From Dacryopinax spathularia (lineage: Eukaryota; Basidiomycota; Dacrymycetes; Dacrymycetales; Dacrymycetaceae): a DNA stretch of 64,000 bases. Positions 1 to 9,006 of the stretch are shown here, piece after piece. The stretch covers positions 496,001 to 560,000 of the forward strand of contig JBBPFI010000009.1 of assembly GCA_037974965.1 (NCBI GenBank), given 5' to 3'. Within the stretch, counting starts at the first letter, position 1. The number at the start of each line of letters is the position of its first letter. The notes beneath the pieces are model-generated. The model was not told the origin of the DNA and searched no databases. It was given only the letters and a program-made list of their open reading frames with translations. The position numbers and the translations under genes were made by a program.

Positions 1-17
1 ACAGATGTGGAAGTCGT

Positions 18-842
18 CTATGCGGTAGCAGCGGGCTTCTCGCTCACGAACTGCTGCCTGGGGGCAAAGCCGAAGCGGGCAATGTCGATGTTGCGGAGCT
101 GGAAGAGGAAGGCAAACAGGAAGGCAGGCTGGACGAGGACGTCCAGCACGCCGTAGAAGACCATCTCGGAATCGGGGTGGATCACATTGCCACCATCGGC
201 CAGACCCCATGCGATGGGGTAGAGTAGGAAAAGGAAGCCGACGATCGGGGCCGAGCGGACGTAGATCTTCTTGACGTCGTCGCCGAGAGAGCCAGCAGCG
301 ATCAATGCAGGGCCGACGAGGTATGAGACGACGTAGAGCAGGGCGGCTGTGCCGATTGTGAAGTAGCCCCACTTGTAGGTCGAGGAGACCAGGGCGCCGA
401 CGAGGTAGGAGACGACGAAGACGACTTCCATGAAGAGTGCGGCGGCGGTTTCAGTTGCGCTCAGGCCGGTGGTGAGGAGAACTTCGGCGACAAGAAGGGG
501 CAGGGAGAGGGTCCAACCGATGTACCGAGCGTACCAAATTGCACGCGTTGCTGGTTCGCCAGCTTGGTTTTGGTGGTGAGGACCGTAAAACTCTGCCGTG
601 ATGGGGGTTGAGCCGAGATCGGATGCCATGGTGAAGTATGCCACGGTAGTAGCCGTCAAAATGACGATTGGCAGGAGGTGGAGGACACGTTGTGTCCTGG
701 GCTGCAGCCACATCCAGGCGACCATGCCCAAGTCGGACAAGGCGAAGAGGGAGAATGCGGCCCAAAGCCAGTCGGATCCGTGGGAAGTGATATCGATCGC
801 CGCATTAGGCGGGTTGATCGTCACTGCCTGGTTGCCGGACAT
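18..842 (-). CDS. Opsin-related seven-helix protein lacking the retinal lysine (ORP1)
   Basis: Intronless, 274 aa. Seven hydrophobic segments and the conserved blocks WYARYIGW (helix C) and FYGVLDVL (helix G) place it in the microbial rhodopsin fold, in the fungal Hsp30/Yro2/Mrh1 opsin-related branch. In register with bacteriorhodopsin, R106 matches R82 and D234 matches D212. G109 replaces proton acceptor D85, E120 replaces D96, and Q238 replaces the Schiff-base lysine K216, so retinal binding and proton pumping are not expected. Family knowledge: Hsp30-type proteins sit in the plasma membrane and are stress-induced; the molecular role here is unknown. It is divergent from ORP2, with an 825 bp shared promoter region, and very close in sequence to ORP2 and ORP4. 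The start MSGNQ is shared with ORP2 and ORP4. Confidence 0.93.
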   Translation of the reverse strand: MSGNQAVTINPPNAAIDITSHGSDWLWAAFSLFALSDLGMVAWMWLQPRTQRVLHLLPIVILTATTVAYFTMASDLGSTPITAEFYGPHHQNQAGEPATRAIWYARYIGWTLSLPLLVAEVLLTTGLSATETAAALFMEVVFVVSYLVGALVSSTYKWGYFTIGTAALLYVVSYLVGPALIAAGSLGDDVKKIYVRSAPIVGFLFLLYPIAWGLADGGNVIHPDSEMVFYGVLDVLVQPAFLFAFLFQLRNIDIARFGFAPRQQFVSEKPAATA

Positions 843-940
843 GGTGAAGTTGTGTTGGTGAGGATGAGCTGCGGGTTTTGGTTGTGGCGCGTTGCTGAGC
901 AGGTGTTGAGTGAGAACTTGTCGAGGTTAAGAGCCAGCAT

Positions 941-948
941 TTTATATG
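941..948 (-). promoter_or_regulatory. TATA box of ORP1
   Basis: CATATAAA on the minus strand, about 100 bp upstream of the ORP1 start codon. Confidence 0.6.
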
Positions 949-1042
949 CGATGCGTTCGCCATGAACCACACTGAGAGTTGCCCTTTCGCATCAGCATCT
1001 CCGAGCATTTCTCTATCCAGATTGAAGGAATCGTCATCATCG

Positions 1043-1059
1043 TTCAGCTCGGAAAGTTC
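1043..1059. promoter_or_regulatory. Heat-shock-element-like motif
   Basis: TTC, then GAA-AG-TTC. The inner part is a perfect GAAnnTTC dyad (1052-1059) of the kind bound by HSF trimers; the outer TTC is one base off the 5-bp register. It lies between the divergent ORP1 and ORP2 starts. Function is inferred only. Confidence 0.35.
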
Positions 1060-1542
1060 AGGCTGAGCAAGGCTGTGGTAGGAAGGCCAAAAGAAGCGTG
1101 GTCAACCTAAGGGTAGCACCGGAAGCGCTCTCCGACTGCACCCGGCACGTGAAAATGGAGGGAACAGGTCTTCCCCGGATACGTCATCATGCTGATCTAG
1201 ACCGCGAGCCATGGCGGAAAACCCTTCCCGCGCTACCCTGCGCTGTTTACTCATCATCAATCTCCTCCTTGCAATTCATTGTTGATCTTTCCCTTGCACT
1301 CGGTATACCGTAACAATGCCCACAAGCTATCCTACTGTCTACGTCATTTCTTACAAACAGCTTGTCAACTCGGACAGAGTAGGAAAGTCATCCGCAGAGC
1401 TATTCATTGCTATGGCGGCGATATCTGCGACCTGTTCCGACGAGAACGTCGATGTCGTGGGCTGCACTGGCGACATTTCCGATGAATCGCCTGAGAGTAC
1501 AGTCTTGCATATCTTGGTCGACTCGTAGTAGTGGAACAAAGT

Positions 1543-1550
1543 TATAAAAG
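1543..1550 (+). promoter_or_regulatory. TATA box of ORP2
   Basis: TATAAAAG, about 120 bp upstream of the ORP2 start codon at 1668. Confidence 0.65.
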
Positions 1551-1667
1551 GCGACCAATTTCTGCTTGGTCTTCCTCACAACAGCAAAGCAAGCGACTCA
1601 GCTCCGCCCCAAAAGCAACCCACCTTACCCACCTCGCCTAACCTCGCCACACCCATACATCAAAGCC

Positions 1668-2492
1668 ATGTCCGGCAACCAGGCCATCGCGATCAACCCG
1701 TCCAACGCGGCGATCGATATCACCACCCATGGCTCGGACTGGCTTTGGGCGGCCTTCTCGCTCTTCGCGCTATCCGATCTGGGCATGGTCGCGTGGATGT
1801 GGCTCCGCCCTAAGACCCAGCGCGTCCTCCACCTGCTGCCAATCGTGATCCTCACCGCTACGACGGTCGCATACTTCAGCATGGCGTCCAACCTCGGTTC
1901 CACTCCCATTACGGCAGAGTTCTACGGTCCCCACCACCAGAACCAGGCTGGTGAGCCTGCCACCCGCGCGATCTGGTACGCTCGGTACATCGGCTGGACC
2001 TTCGCTCTCCCTCTCCTCGTGGCCGAAGTCCTCCTCACGACTGGTATGAGCGCCACCGAGCTCGCCAGCGCCCTCTTCATGGAGGTCGTCTTCGTCGTCT
2101 CCTACCTTGTCGGCGCCCTGGTCTCCTCAACTTACAAGTGGGGCTACTTCACGATCGGCACCGCCGCTCTCCTCTACGTGATCTCGTACCTCGTCGGCCC
2201 AGCCCTCATCTCAGCTGGCACGCTCGGCGTCGACGTCCGCAAGGTCTACCTCCGCTCCGCGCCAATCGTCGGCTTCCTCCTCTTCCTCTACCCCATCGCC
2301 TGGGGCCTGTCGGAGGGCGGTAACGTGATCCACCCCGATTCCGAAATGGTCTTCTACGGTGTGCTGGACGTGCTCATCCAGCCCGTCTTCCTGTTTGCCT
2401 TCCTCTTCCAGCTGAAGGACATCGACATTGCCCGGTTCGGCTTTGCGCCCAGGCAGGTCGTCGCTAGCGAGAAGGTCGCCACCACCGCCTAA
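1668..2492 (+). CDS. Opsin-related seven-helix protein lacking the retinal lysine (ORP2)
   Basis: Intronless, 274 aa. The frame is open 34 codons further upstream, but the start chosen is the MSGNQ methionine because it aligns exactly with ORP1 and ORP4 and gives the same length. Key residues are as in ORP1: R106, G109 (for D85), E120 (for D96), D234 (for D212) and Q238 in place of the Schiff-base lysine. There are seven predicted membrane helices, with a short polar C-terminus ending in SEK-ATTA. It belongs to the fungal Hsp30/Yro2-like opsin-related branch, and a light-driven function is not expected. It is divergent from ORP1 and convergent with ORP3. Confidence 0.93.
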   Translation: MSGNQAIAINPSNAAIDITTHGSDWLWAAFSLFALSDLGMVAWMWLRPKTQRVLHLLPIVILTATTVAYFSMASNLGSTPITAEFYGPHHQNQAGEPATRAIWYARYIGWTFALPLLVAEVLLTTGMSATELASALFMEVVFVVSYLVGALVSSTYKWGYFTIGTAALLYVISYLVGPALISAGTLGVDVRKVYLRSAPIVGFLLFLYPIAWGLSEGGNVIHPDSEMVFYGVLDVLIQPVFLFAFLFQLKDIDIARFGFAPRQVVASEKVATTA

Positions 2493-2994
2493 TCACCCTC
2501 TAAAATGACCCTTCACGACCACTTCACACGGAGGCGGCTAATGTGCCCTAGTTGCCTTCTTAAATGATCCTTTTCACGATTCTGATGATCATCTCGACGA
2601 AATTCTCTTTTCTCTATAAATGTATCGATAATTGCCTGAGATAGACTTCGCCTACTATAATACATCTTCTCAACCACGATTTGCCTTCTCCATCCTCAAA
2701 CACTAACGGACGAGGAAATCTGCTGGCTCAAACGATCGTACTTAGCCCAGGCTCGTGCGCCACACAACATATCTTTGAACACCACATGTCATCGCTAGCT
2801 GTCAAGGGAGACATGCCAGTTATGTACATCAACAATCATTATTAGGGTATCTCACAAGAGAGATCGTACAATTAGCAGTGAATATGGTAGGGGCAAATCA
2901 TTAGTGGTCGTCAACAGTGTCGTGAGCCGGTAGAGTGGAGTCAAAATGAAACCTCAAGGGAACTTACTGATACAATATACGTCTTTCCATCTTT
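2493..2994. other. Convergent 3' region between ORP2 and ORP3
   Basis: About 0.5 kb of AT-richer sequence between two converging gene ends; presumably 3' untranslated regions and polyadenylation signals. No coding or RNA gene is visible. Confidence 0.5.
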
Positions 2995-3852
2995 TTATGC
3001 CGTAGCCGCTGGCTTCTCCTCCAGTACGTAGTGTGTAGGAGCGAAGCCAAAGCGAGCGACATCGACGTTGCGTAGCTGGAAGAGGTAGAGTGGCATGCAG
3101 ACCACCAGCATGAGGAGATCCAGCACGCCGTAGAACGCCATCTCAGAGTCGGGGTGGATGACGTTGCCACCCTCTGACAAGCCCCAGCAGACAGGGATGA
3201 GCAGCATCATGCCCGCCACAGCGGGGACGGTGCGCATGTATGCCTTGCGCACGTCGGTGCCGATCGTGCCTGCGGCCAAGTATGCTGGGCCAGTCAGATA
3301 TGTGACCACGTAGAGAAGGGCAGCGGTGCCGATCGTGAAGTAACCCCATTTGTAGGTGGTGGGGACGAGCGCGCCGACGAGGTACGAGACGACAAAGACG
3401 ACTTCCATGAACAGTGCACTGGACAGTTCTGTGGCGGTCATGCCCGTTGGAAGAAGGAGTTCCAGGACGAGCAGGGGGAGCGACAGCGTCCATCCAATGT
3501 ACCGAGCATACCAGATCGCCCTAGTCGCTGGTTCACCGGCTTGGCTCTGGTGATGTGGGCCATAGTACTCCGCCGTAATGGGCGTGCTGCCGAGGTCTGA
3601 AGCCATGGTGAAGTAGGCTACAGACGTCGCGGTAAGGATGACGATAGGAAGGAGATGAAGGATGCGCTGGGTCCGCGGGCGCAGCCACATCCAGGTGACC
3701 ATGCAGAGATCGCATAGGGTGAAGAGGGTGAAGGCGGCCCACAGCCAGTCAGAGCCATGATTGGTGATGTCGATGGCTGCATTGGGTGGGTTCACCTCGA
3801 GCGCCTTGTTGGCGTCCGTGCAGTTTGTGTAGTTGTAGACGTAGTCCGACAT
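2995..3852 (-). CDS. Divergent opsin-related protein with altered helix G (ORP3)
   Basis: Intronless, 285 aa, the most diverged member of the cluster. It has an 11-residue N-terminal extension with two candidate N-glycosylation sequons (NYT and NCT) before the family block PPNAAIDIT. Helix C keeps WYARYIGW and the glutamate at the D96 position. Helix G reads GVLDLLMLVV, so leucine 249 takes the retinal-lysine position and the proline after it, seen in the paralogues, is lost; D245 (D212 equivalent) remains. No chromophore is expected. The divergence suggests a specialised role, but what that is cannot be told from sequence. Confidence 0.9.
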   Translation of the reverse strand: MSDYVYNYTNCTDANKALEVNPPNAAIDITNHGSDWLWAAFTLFTLCDLCMVTWMWLRPRTQRILHLLPIVILTATSVAYFTMASDLGSTPITAEYYGPHHQSQAGEPATRAIWYARYIGWTLSLPLLVLELLLPTGMTATELSSALFMEVVFVVSYLVGALVPTTYKWGYFTIGTAALLYVVTYLTGPAYLAAGTIGTDVRKAYMRTVPAVAGMMLLIPVCWGLSEGGNVIHPDSEMAFYGVLDLLMLVVCMPLYLFQLRNVDVARFGFAPTHYVLEEKPAATA

Positions 3853-4775
3853 GTGGATTCGGATGACGTCCGGTGTTGAGGAGTGATGATATGCGCTTGT
3901 TGGTAGTGTTGTAGTTTAGAAGTGATATGTGCTTGAGTTCATGCCTATGCGCGACACTATCTCTTCTTTTATAGCCAATCCACTGCGAGGAGGAGGAAGG
4001 CGGAACGGGACGAGCTCCGGCAGCGCTATCAGGCGCAGAGCAAAAAAGACGACATCCGCCTAGCACAGAACCACAGGAGACCTTCTTCTGAAAGCGACCA
4101 GTCATGTTGAGCTAGAATTGTCTCTCTTTAAGGGTAGGTCCGGCAAATAACGGATGCGACCGGAGATGCCACCGCATGAAGAAGTCCGCGCAGCCGTTGC
4201 CAGTTGCGATACTGCATGTGACTATAAGCATACCAAAATGGTCGCGCCTTGGAGATAAGCATGGTCCATCTTCACCCGATACCAGACGAGCCAAGAGCGT
4301 TTAGCAAAGGACAGACGACAAAGCAGAAAGTCAAAGGTTTGTTGTGGTCCGCTCTGCGGATGTTGACCCGCGAATCACATGCATCGGAGGCATTTCCTAA
4401 AGCGGCGCATTCCGCACCGAACCACAGCGCCCGATGACATGCGTCGCTGCCTTCGGACACCCATGTGGGCGTCCCGCAATCTTGAAGTCGATTTTCTTGT
4501 AAAACGTCCTCATCAAACCATTTTGCTCAGCATCAGCCTTCTGTCGCACGACTCGGGGAAGACATAATGTTACTCAGAATTATACGTGTAGCAAACTTGG
4601 CTCATTATCGCGTTCTCAATGATCCGGTCAATGAAGTAGGCTGAGATTATGAATTACTATTAGTGGATACAATTAGAGGTGATATCGTAATCTAGCCATT
4701 AATGATATCTCCGTGCAAGTCATTAGGAATCATGAGATGTCGTGAGAAAGGGGGGAAAAGGCGATCCAATCCAGT
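3853..4775. other. Promoter of ORP3 and 3' flank of ORP4
   Basis: About 0.9 kb. The ORP3 promoter lies at the left end with a TATA box near 3970, and the 3' region of ORP4 at the right end. No protein-like open frame or RNA gene was recognised. Confidence 0.5.
3966..3973 (-). promoter_or_regulatory. TATA box of ORP3
   Basis: TATAAAAG on the minus strand, about 115 bp upstream of the ORP3 start codon. Confidence 0.6.
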
Positions 4776-5600
4776 TCAAGCGGTCGCGACCGGCTTCTCG
4801 CTCACGAACTGCTGCCTCGGTGCAAAGCCGAAGCGAGCAATGTCGATGTTGCGGAGCTGGAAGAGGAATGCGTACAGGAAGGCGGGCTGGATGAGGAGAT
4901 CCAGGACGCCGTAGAAGACCATCTCGGAGTCGGGGTGAATCACGTTGCCGCCCTCGGACAGACCCCAGGCGATGGGGTAGAGGAGCAGCAGGAACGAGAC
5001 GACAGGGCCGGAGAGCAGGTAGCTCTTGCGAACGTCCTCACCAAGGACGCCGGCGCCGCGCAGGCCCGGGCCAACAAGGTAGGAGACGACGTAGAGGAGA
5101 GCTGCAGTGCCGATGGTGAAGTAGCCCCACTTGTAGGTCGAGGAGACCAGGGCACCGACAAGGTAGGAAACGACGAAGACGACCTCCATGAAGAGGGCGG
5201 CGGCGGTCTCAGTCGCGCTCAGGCCGGTCGAGAGGAGGACTTCAGCGACGAGGAGAGGAAGCGCCAGGGTCCAGCCAATGTACCGAGCGTACCAGATGGC
5301 ACGGGTTGCCGGCTCACCAGCCTCGTTCTGGTGGTGGTTGCCGTAGAACTCGGCAGTGATTGGTGTCGAGCCAAGGTTAGAAGCCATGGTGAAGTAGGTG
5401 ACTGTGGAGGCGGTGAGGATTACGATTGGCAGCAGGTGCAGGACACGCTGGGTCCTGGGGCGGAGCCACATCCATGCGACCATACCGAGGTCGGAGAGGG
5501 CGAACAAGGAGAACGCTGCCCACAGCCAGTCTGAGCCATGGGTGGTGATGTCGATCGCCGCGTTCGGCGGGTTGATGGTGGTTGCCTGGTTGCCCGACAT
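4776..5600 (-). CDS. Opsin-related seven-helix protein lacking the retinal lysine (ORP4)
   Basis: Intronless, 274 aa, collinear with ORP1 and ORP2 without gaps. The helix C motif RYIGW gives G109 for D85 and E120 for D96. Helix G reads GVLDLLIQPAF, with D234 kept and Q238 replacing the Schiff-base lysine. The C-terminal tail RQQFVSEKP matches ORP1, so ORP1 and ORP4 look like the most recent duplicates. It is divergent from ORP5 across a 1.4 kb promoter region. Family knowledge points to a stress-responsive membrane protein rather than a photoreceptor. Confidence 0.93.
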   Translation of the reverse strand: MSGNQATTINPPNAAIDITTHGSDWLWAAFSLFALSDLGMVAWMWLRPRTQRVLHLLPIVILTASTVTYFTMASNLGSTPITAEFYGNHHQNEAGEPATRAIWYARYIGWTLALPLLVAEVLLSTGLSATETAAALFMEVVFVVSYLVGALVSSTYKWGYFTIGTAALLYVVSYLVGPGLRGAGVLGEDVRKSYLLSGPVVSFLLLLYPIAWGLSEGGNVIHPDSEMVFYGVLDLLIQPAFLYAFLFQLRNIDIARFGFAPRQQFVSEKPVATA

Positions 5601-5721
5601 TGCGCGCGGTTGGTTTGAGAGAGGAGGGGGAAGGTTGCGGTTGTGTTGCGCTGGGAAGCTGTGAGCTTTGTGTGTTGCTTGACTTGACTGAGGAGCTGTT
5701 GATGATGGACAACGCGAGCTG

Positions 5722-5728
5722 TTATATA
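5722..5728 (-). promoter_or_regulatory. TATA box of ORP4
   Basis: TATATAA on the minus strand, about 125 bp upstream of the ORP4 start codon. Confidence 0.6.
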
Positions 5729-6137
5729 CGCAGATTGAGCCTCACGGATGACCAACTCCGGCAATGCAAAGACATGCTGAGGAAGATTGTTTCGTCGATA
5801 ATCGAGGCAAACTTCATGCAGTTAGTCATCGGGCAAAAGTCGACCAGTCGCCGACATCCGAGGCGAGGGGATCTAGAAAGCTCGGAGAAGTCGCATCGGC
5901 AGTCTTTGCCAGTCAGACGTTCTGAGGGAGGATTTCCACCTGCGGTTCCACGCATCCGCTGCTCAGCCTGCACTTTCCGAGTTTGGCAGGTGTCTGGTGA
6001 GGAATGACGTGCAGTCGCCCGATTCCGGCCCGATTCCAGACGAGTTGGTCAATTTTAGCATAAGCAAAGATAGCCTCAGAAGGAGCGAGTCACCGGTAGC
6101 CGCCCAAACAATGCGATAACATAAGCGCTGGGTGGCA

Positions 6138-6151
6138 TTCTAGAACGTGAA
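6138..6151. promoter_or_regulatory. Heat-shock-element-like motif
   Basis: TTCTAGAA followed by CGTGAA: a perfect TTCnnGAA dyad plus a further GAA. It lies between the divergent ORP4 and ORP5 starts. Binding by HSF is inferred from the motif alone. Confidence 0.45.
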
Positions 6152-6272
6152 GGTTGAGCAAGATGACGTGTGAGTGCGGCTGAGGAAGCGACTTGCTTCA
6201 CAAGCGAGGCTGTGCTGTCGGAGGCATTCGGAGGCACATCCCGCCATGTTCCGTAAGCTTTCGCCGTGTCTC

Positions 6273-6283
6273 ATTGGTCCAAT
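6273..6283. promoter_or_regulatory. Palindromic CCAAT box
   Basis: ATTGGTCCAAT carries the CCAAT pentamer on both strands. It could serve a HAP/NF-Y-type factor in either direction of this divergent promoter. Confidence 0.35.
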
Positions 6284-6825
6284 TTGCTCGCGTGAGCTTT
6301 TCCTGCAGAACGCGTCAGCCTCCGGGGCGGTTTTTGCCCGCCGTGGTTGGCTTTTCCCGCCCTCCGTACGTCCGAAGACTCAGCTCTGCTGACTTTGTTC
6401 AACCTTTTACGGCTCACGCACGACTTGCTCGCCTCATGCAAGCCCTCATGCAAGCCGTTCTTACGTTCAACAAAGCATTATGTCATCCTTTCTGATGATG
6501 CTCGTCCGTCTTCTTCCCGACGAAGACCGCCTGCCGGGCGGATCACGCTCTGCGAGACCGTCCGGTGCCGATAGAGAATCGTCTCCTCGGCGATGCAGCC
6601 CGTCCGCTGGTATCTAGATTCTGCAACCTTTCCGTACTCGCCCTAGGCCTTTCTCGACTTTTCTTCGCACCCAGGTCTTACTAAGTTGGCTGTCTGAGCT
6701 TCCTTTCTGAGCGAGGCACTGCGAGGCTGGCGAACGGATTCCGTCAGCTGACGTCTTGCATTGATCGACAATGAGCCTACCGGGGTGGAAGGTACCCGCC
6801 GCTTGGTCGTCCACGATGCCTGTCG

Positions 6826-6830
6826 AGGGG
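6826..6830 (+). promoter_or_regulatory. STRE-like core upstream of ORP5
   Basis: AGGGG core just upstream of the ORP5 TATA box. It matches the yeast Msn2/4 stress element, but five bases recur by chance. Confidence 0.25.
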
Positions 6831-6841
6831 GACAAGAAGCC

Positions 6842-6849
6842 TATATAAG
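6842..6849 (+). promoter_or_regulatory. TATA box of ORP5
   Basis: TATATAAG, about 145 bp upstream of the ORP5 start codon. Confidence 0.65.
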
Positions 6850-6989
6850 ATGCTGTTCCAGCCGCTTTCCCGGTTTCCCCAGCAACCAAGCATTCGAACT
6901 CGCCTCGCCAATCAAGCGCCGCAGCTCCAGCTCTCGCCTTCAGGCTTCGACTTAACAGCCTCCTCCGCGCAAGCAAACCCATCATCGCA

Positions 6990-7817
6990 ATGGCCGGCAA
7001 CCAGGCACTCCAAGTCAACCCGCCTAACGCTGCGATCGACATCGACACCCATGGCTCAGACTGGCTGTGGGCTGCATTCGCCGTCTTCATGGCGGCTGAC
7101 CTAGCTGCAATTGCATGGCTATGGGCACGTCCCGCCGCCCAGCGTGTTCTGCACCTCCTCCCGATCATCATCCTTTCGATCTCGTCGGTTGTCTACTTCT
7201 CCATGGCCGCCGACCTCGGCAGCACCCCGATCACGGCTGAGTTCTACGGCAACCACCACCAGACGTACGCTGGCGAGCCTGCTACCCGTGCCATTTGGTA
7301 CGTGCGGTACATCGGATGGGTTCTGACGATGCCGCTCGTCACCCTCCAAATCCTGCTCACCACCGGCCTGCCCGGCACTGAAGTCGCCGCCACCCTGTTC
7401 ATGCAGGTCGTCGCCTTCGTGTCCTACCTCGTCGGTGCTCTCGTGACCTCGACCTACAAGTGGGGCTACTTCACCTTCGGTACTGCCGCCCTCCTCTACG
7501 TCGTCGTCCACCTCCTCCACCCGGCTCGCCTGGGCGCTGGTGCGATCGGCGCCGATGTTGCGTCGATCTTCACCCGCTCGGCCGCCTTCTTCTCCTTCCT
7601 CCTGCTCCTCTACCCCATCGCCTGGGGTCTCGCTGATGGCGGCAACGTCATCACCTCGGACGGCGAGATGGTCTTCTACGGTGTCCTGGATATCCTCATC
7701 CAGCCCGTCTTCCTCTTCGTCTTCCTCTTCCAGCTCCTCAAGGTCGACGTCGCTCGCTTCGGCTTCGCCCCGAGGCACGTGCTCGTCAACGAGAAGCCGG
7801 CTCTCGCTACCGCATAA
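6990..7817 (+). CDS. Opsin-related seven-helix protein lacking the retinal lysine (ORP5)
   Basis: Intronless, 275 aa, starting MAGNQ. It keeps R106, G109 and D234 in the bacteriorhodopsin register, and Q238 replaces the Schiff-base lysine. Unlike the other four, the D96 position is glutamine (Q120), so no protonatable side chain is left on the cytoplasmic half-channel. The helix A-B region (MAADLAAIAWLWARP) also differs, making it the second most diverged paralogue. Seven membrane segments. A fungal Hsp30/Yro2-like assignment is firm; its biochemical role is not known. Confidence 0.92.
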   Translation: MAGNQALQVNPPNAAIDIDTHGSDWLWAAFAVFMAADLAAIAWLWARPAAQRVLHLLPIIILSISSVVYFSMAADLGSTPITAEFYGNHHQTYAGEPATRAIWYVRYIGWVLTMPLVTLQILLTTGLPGTEVAATLFMQVVAFVSYLVGALVTSTYKWGYFTFGTAALLYVVVHLLHPARLGAGAIGADVASIFTRSAAFFSFLLLLYPIAWGLADGGNVITSDGEMVFYGVLDILIQPVFLFVFLFQLLKVDVARFGFAPRHVLVNEKPALATA

Positions 7818-8194
7818 GCGGCTAGCAGAGCTACCCCTACTGTATCCTTGTTTCCTTGTTTACTCTCACGACTCCTAATAGTGGCCGGGTTGGAGTCACC
7901 GACTCGACCGCCTAATTTCCTTTAACGACCTAATCATGTCATGCCTATAATGCCTTCTACGACATTATGACCTGTAAATACCTAATTGAATACCAATTAG
8001 CCTATATTTCATATGCGTGAGCAGTAAGAGCGTGTCCAAGAACTACTGGCGAAATGGGCCTTTCCAAAGTTCTGCAATGTTCGCAAATGCTCCCGAGAAG
8101 CGCGTGCAGACACGAGCAAGTCGCGTCGTAGAAAGCGCTGGATCGTTAGCATAACTAGAGCATATACTCGTCTCCTTGCCGCCTGAGTTCGAAC
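7818..8194. other. 3' region of ORP5 and promoter of ASF1
   Basis: About 0.38 kb between two genes in the same orientation. No gene seen. Confidence 0.5.
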
Positions 8195-9006
8195 ATGTCC
8201 ATCGTCAACATACGAAACGTCGAGTTCGTCAACAACCCAGCCAAGTTCCTCGACAATTACCTCTTTCGGGTGACCTTCGAGTGTATTGCACCGTTAAAGG
8301 ATGGTGAGTAGCTAGACGCGCTGGAATGTACGCCTGCTCACGCGCGTGCCTGTGTTGTCAGATCTGGAATGGCGGCTCATCTTCGTCTCATCCCCCGACC
8401 ACCAAGAACTCGATCAAGAGCTAGATGACTGCCTGGTCGGTCCCATCCCCGTCGGGGTGAACTCATTCCAGTTCGAAGGCTCGGCACCGAATCCCAAGCT
8501 TATCCCCCCGGAGGACGTGCTCGGTGTGGCCGCTGTGATCCTCACTGCGTCCTACCGCGACCAGGAGTTCGTGCGCGTAGGGTACTACCAGCATACGGAG
8601 TATGATAATCCGGAGTGGAATGAGAAGCCGCCGGAGGGGCCGATTCAATTTGATAGGCTGGTGAGGAATTTGGCGGCGAAGCCGAGGGTGACGAGGTTTA
8701 GCATCAAGTGGTGCGCCGGCCGTTTCTACCCTCATTCAACCCAGTGCTGATAGTGTTGTAGGGATACTGAGGCACCGACACCAGCTGTTCCAGCTCCACA
8801 GACAGGCAGCACCTATTCCCAATCCTCGTCCTTCACGTCTCCTAACGGGCAAAACGGGTATGCCTCTCCTAGCGAATGTATGCCCCAACGACTGACCGAA
8901 TCGCAGTGCACAACCATCCTACCAATCCAACTCCTTCTCCCCGCCTCCAGCACAAGCATCTTTGCAGCAACCAGGAGCTCCTGTGCCGCCAGCAGGTTCG
9001 TTCTGA
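8195..9006 (+). CDS. ASF1: Histone H3-H4 chaperone ASF1
   Basis: Four exons: 8195-8303, 8362-8710, 8762-8857 and 8907-9006; phases sum to 217 aa. The start MSIVNI and the blocks [31 protein letters not shown] and KPRVTRF follow the ASF1 core from end to end. Family role: a nuclear chaperone that holds an H3-H4 dimer and passes it to CAF-1 or HIRA during replication, repair and transcription. The conserved core (about 155 aa) is followed by a short S/P/Q-rich tail ending PPAGSF, much less acidic than the yeast tail. The first intron splits the K-D-D-L-E-W block. The last splice was chosen because only that frame continues the low-complexity tail. Confidence 0.95.

Larger units (their letters stand above)
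843..1667. promoter_or_regulatory. Shared divergent promoter region of ORP1 and ORP2
   Basis: An 825 bp interval between two start codons pointing away from each other. It holds one TATA box per gene and a heat-shock-like element near the middle. No open frame in it resembles a known protein, so it is read as regulatory plus 5' leaders. Confidence 0.6.
5601..6989. promoter_or_regulatory. Shared divergent promoter region of ORP4 and ORP5
   Basis: A 1.39 kb interval holding two TATA boxes, a strong heat-shock-like element, AGGGG stress-element cores at 5866-5870 and 6826-6830, and a palindromic CCAAT box. No convincing coding sequence was found. Confidence 0.55.

Noticed and set aside
4935-5534. 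Long open frame antisense to ORP4 (and similarly 7119-7778 antisense to ORP5)
   Set aside because: The composition is the mirror of the opsin codons (Glu/Asp/Val/Gly-rich) and it has no independent family match; a shadow of biased codon usage.
18-7817. Light-driven proton pumps or sensory rhodopsins
   Set aside because: All five lack the Schiff-base lysine and the D85 acceptor, so no retinal pigment is expected.
8180-8200. tRNA B-box-like GTTCGAAC
   Set aside because: No A box or cloverleaf around it; it lies at the ASF1 start. Other GTTCGA words in the window fail in the same way; no tRNA or rRNA was found.
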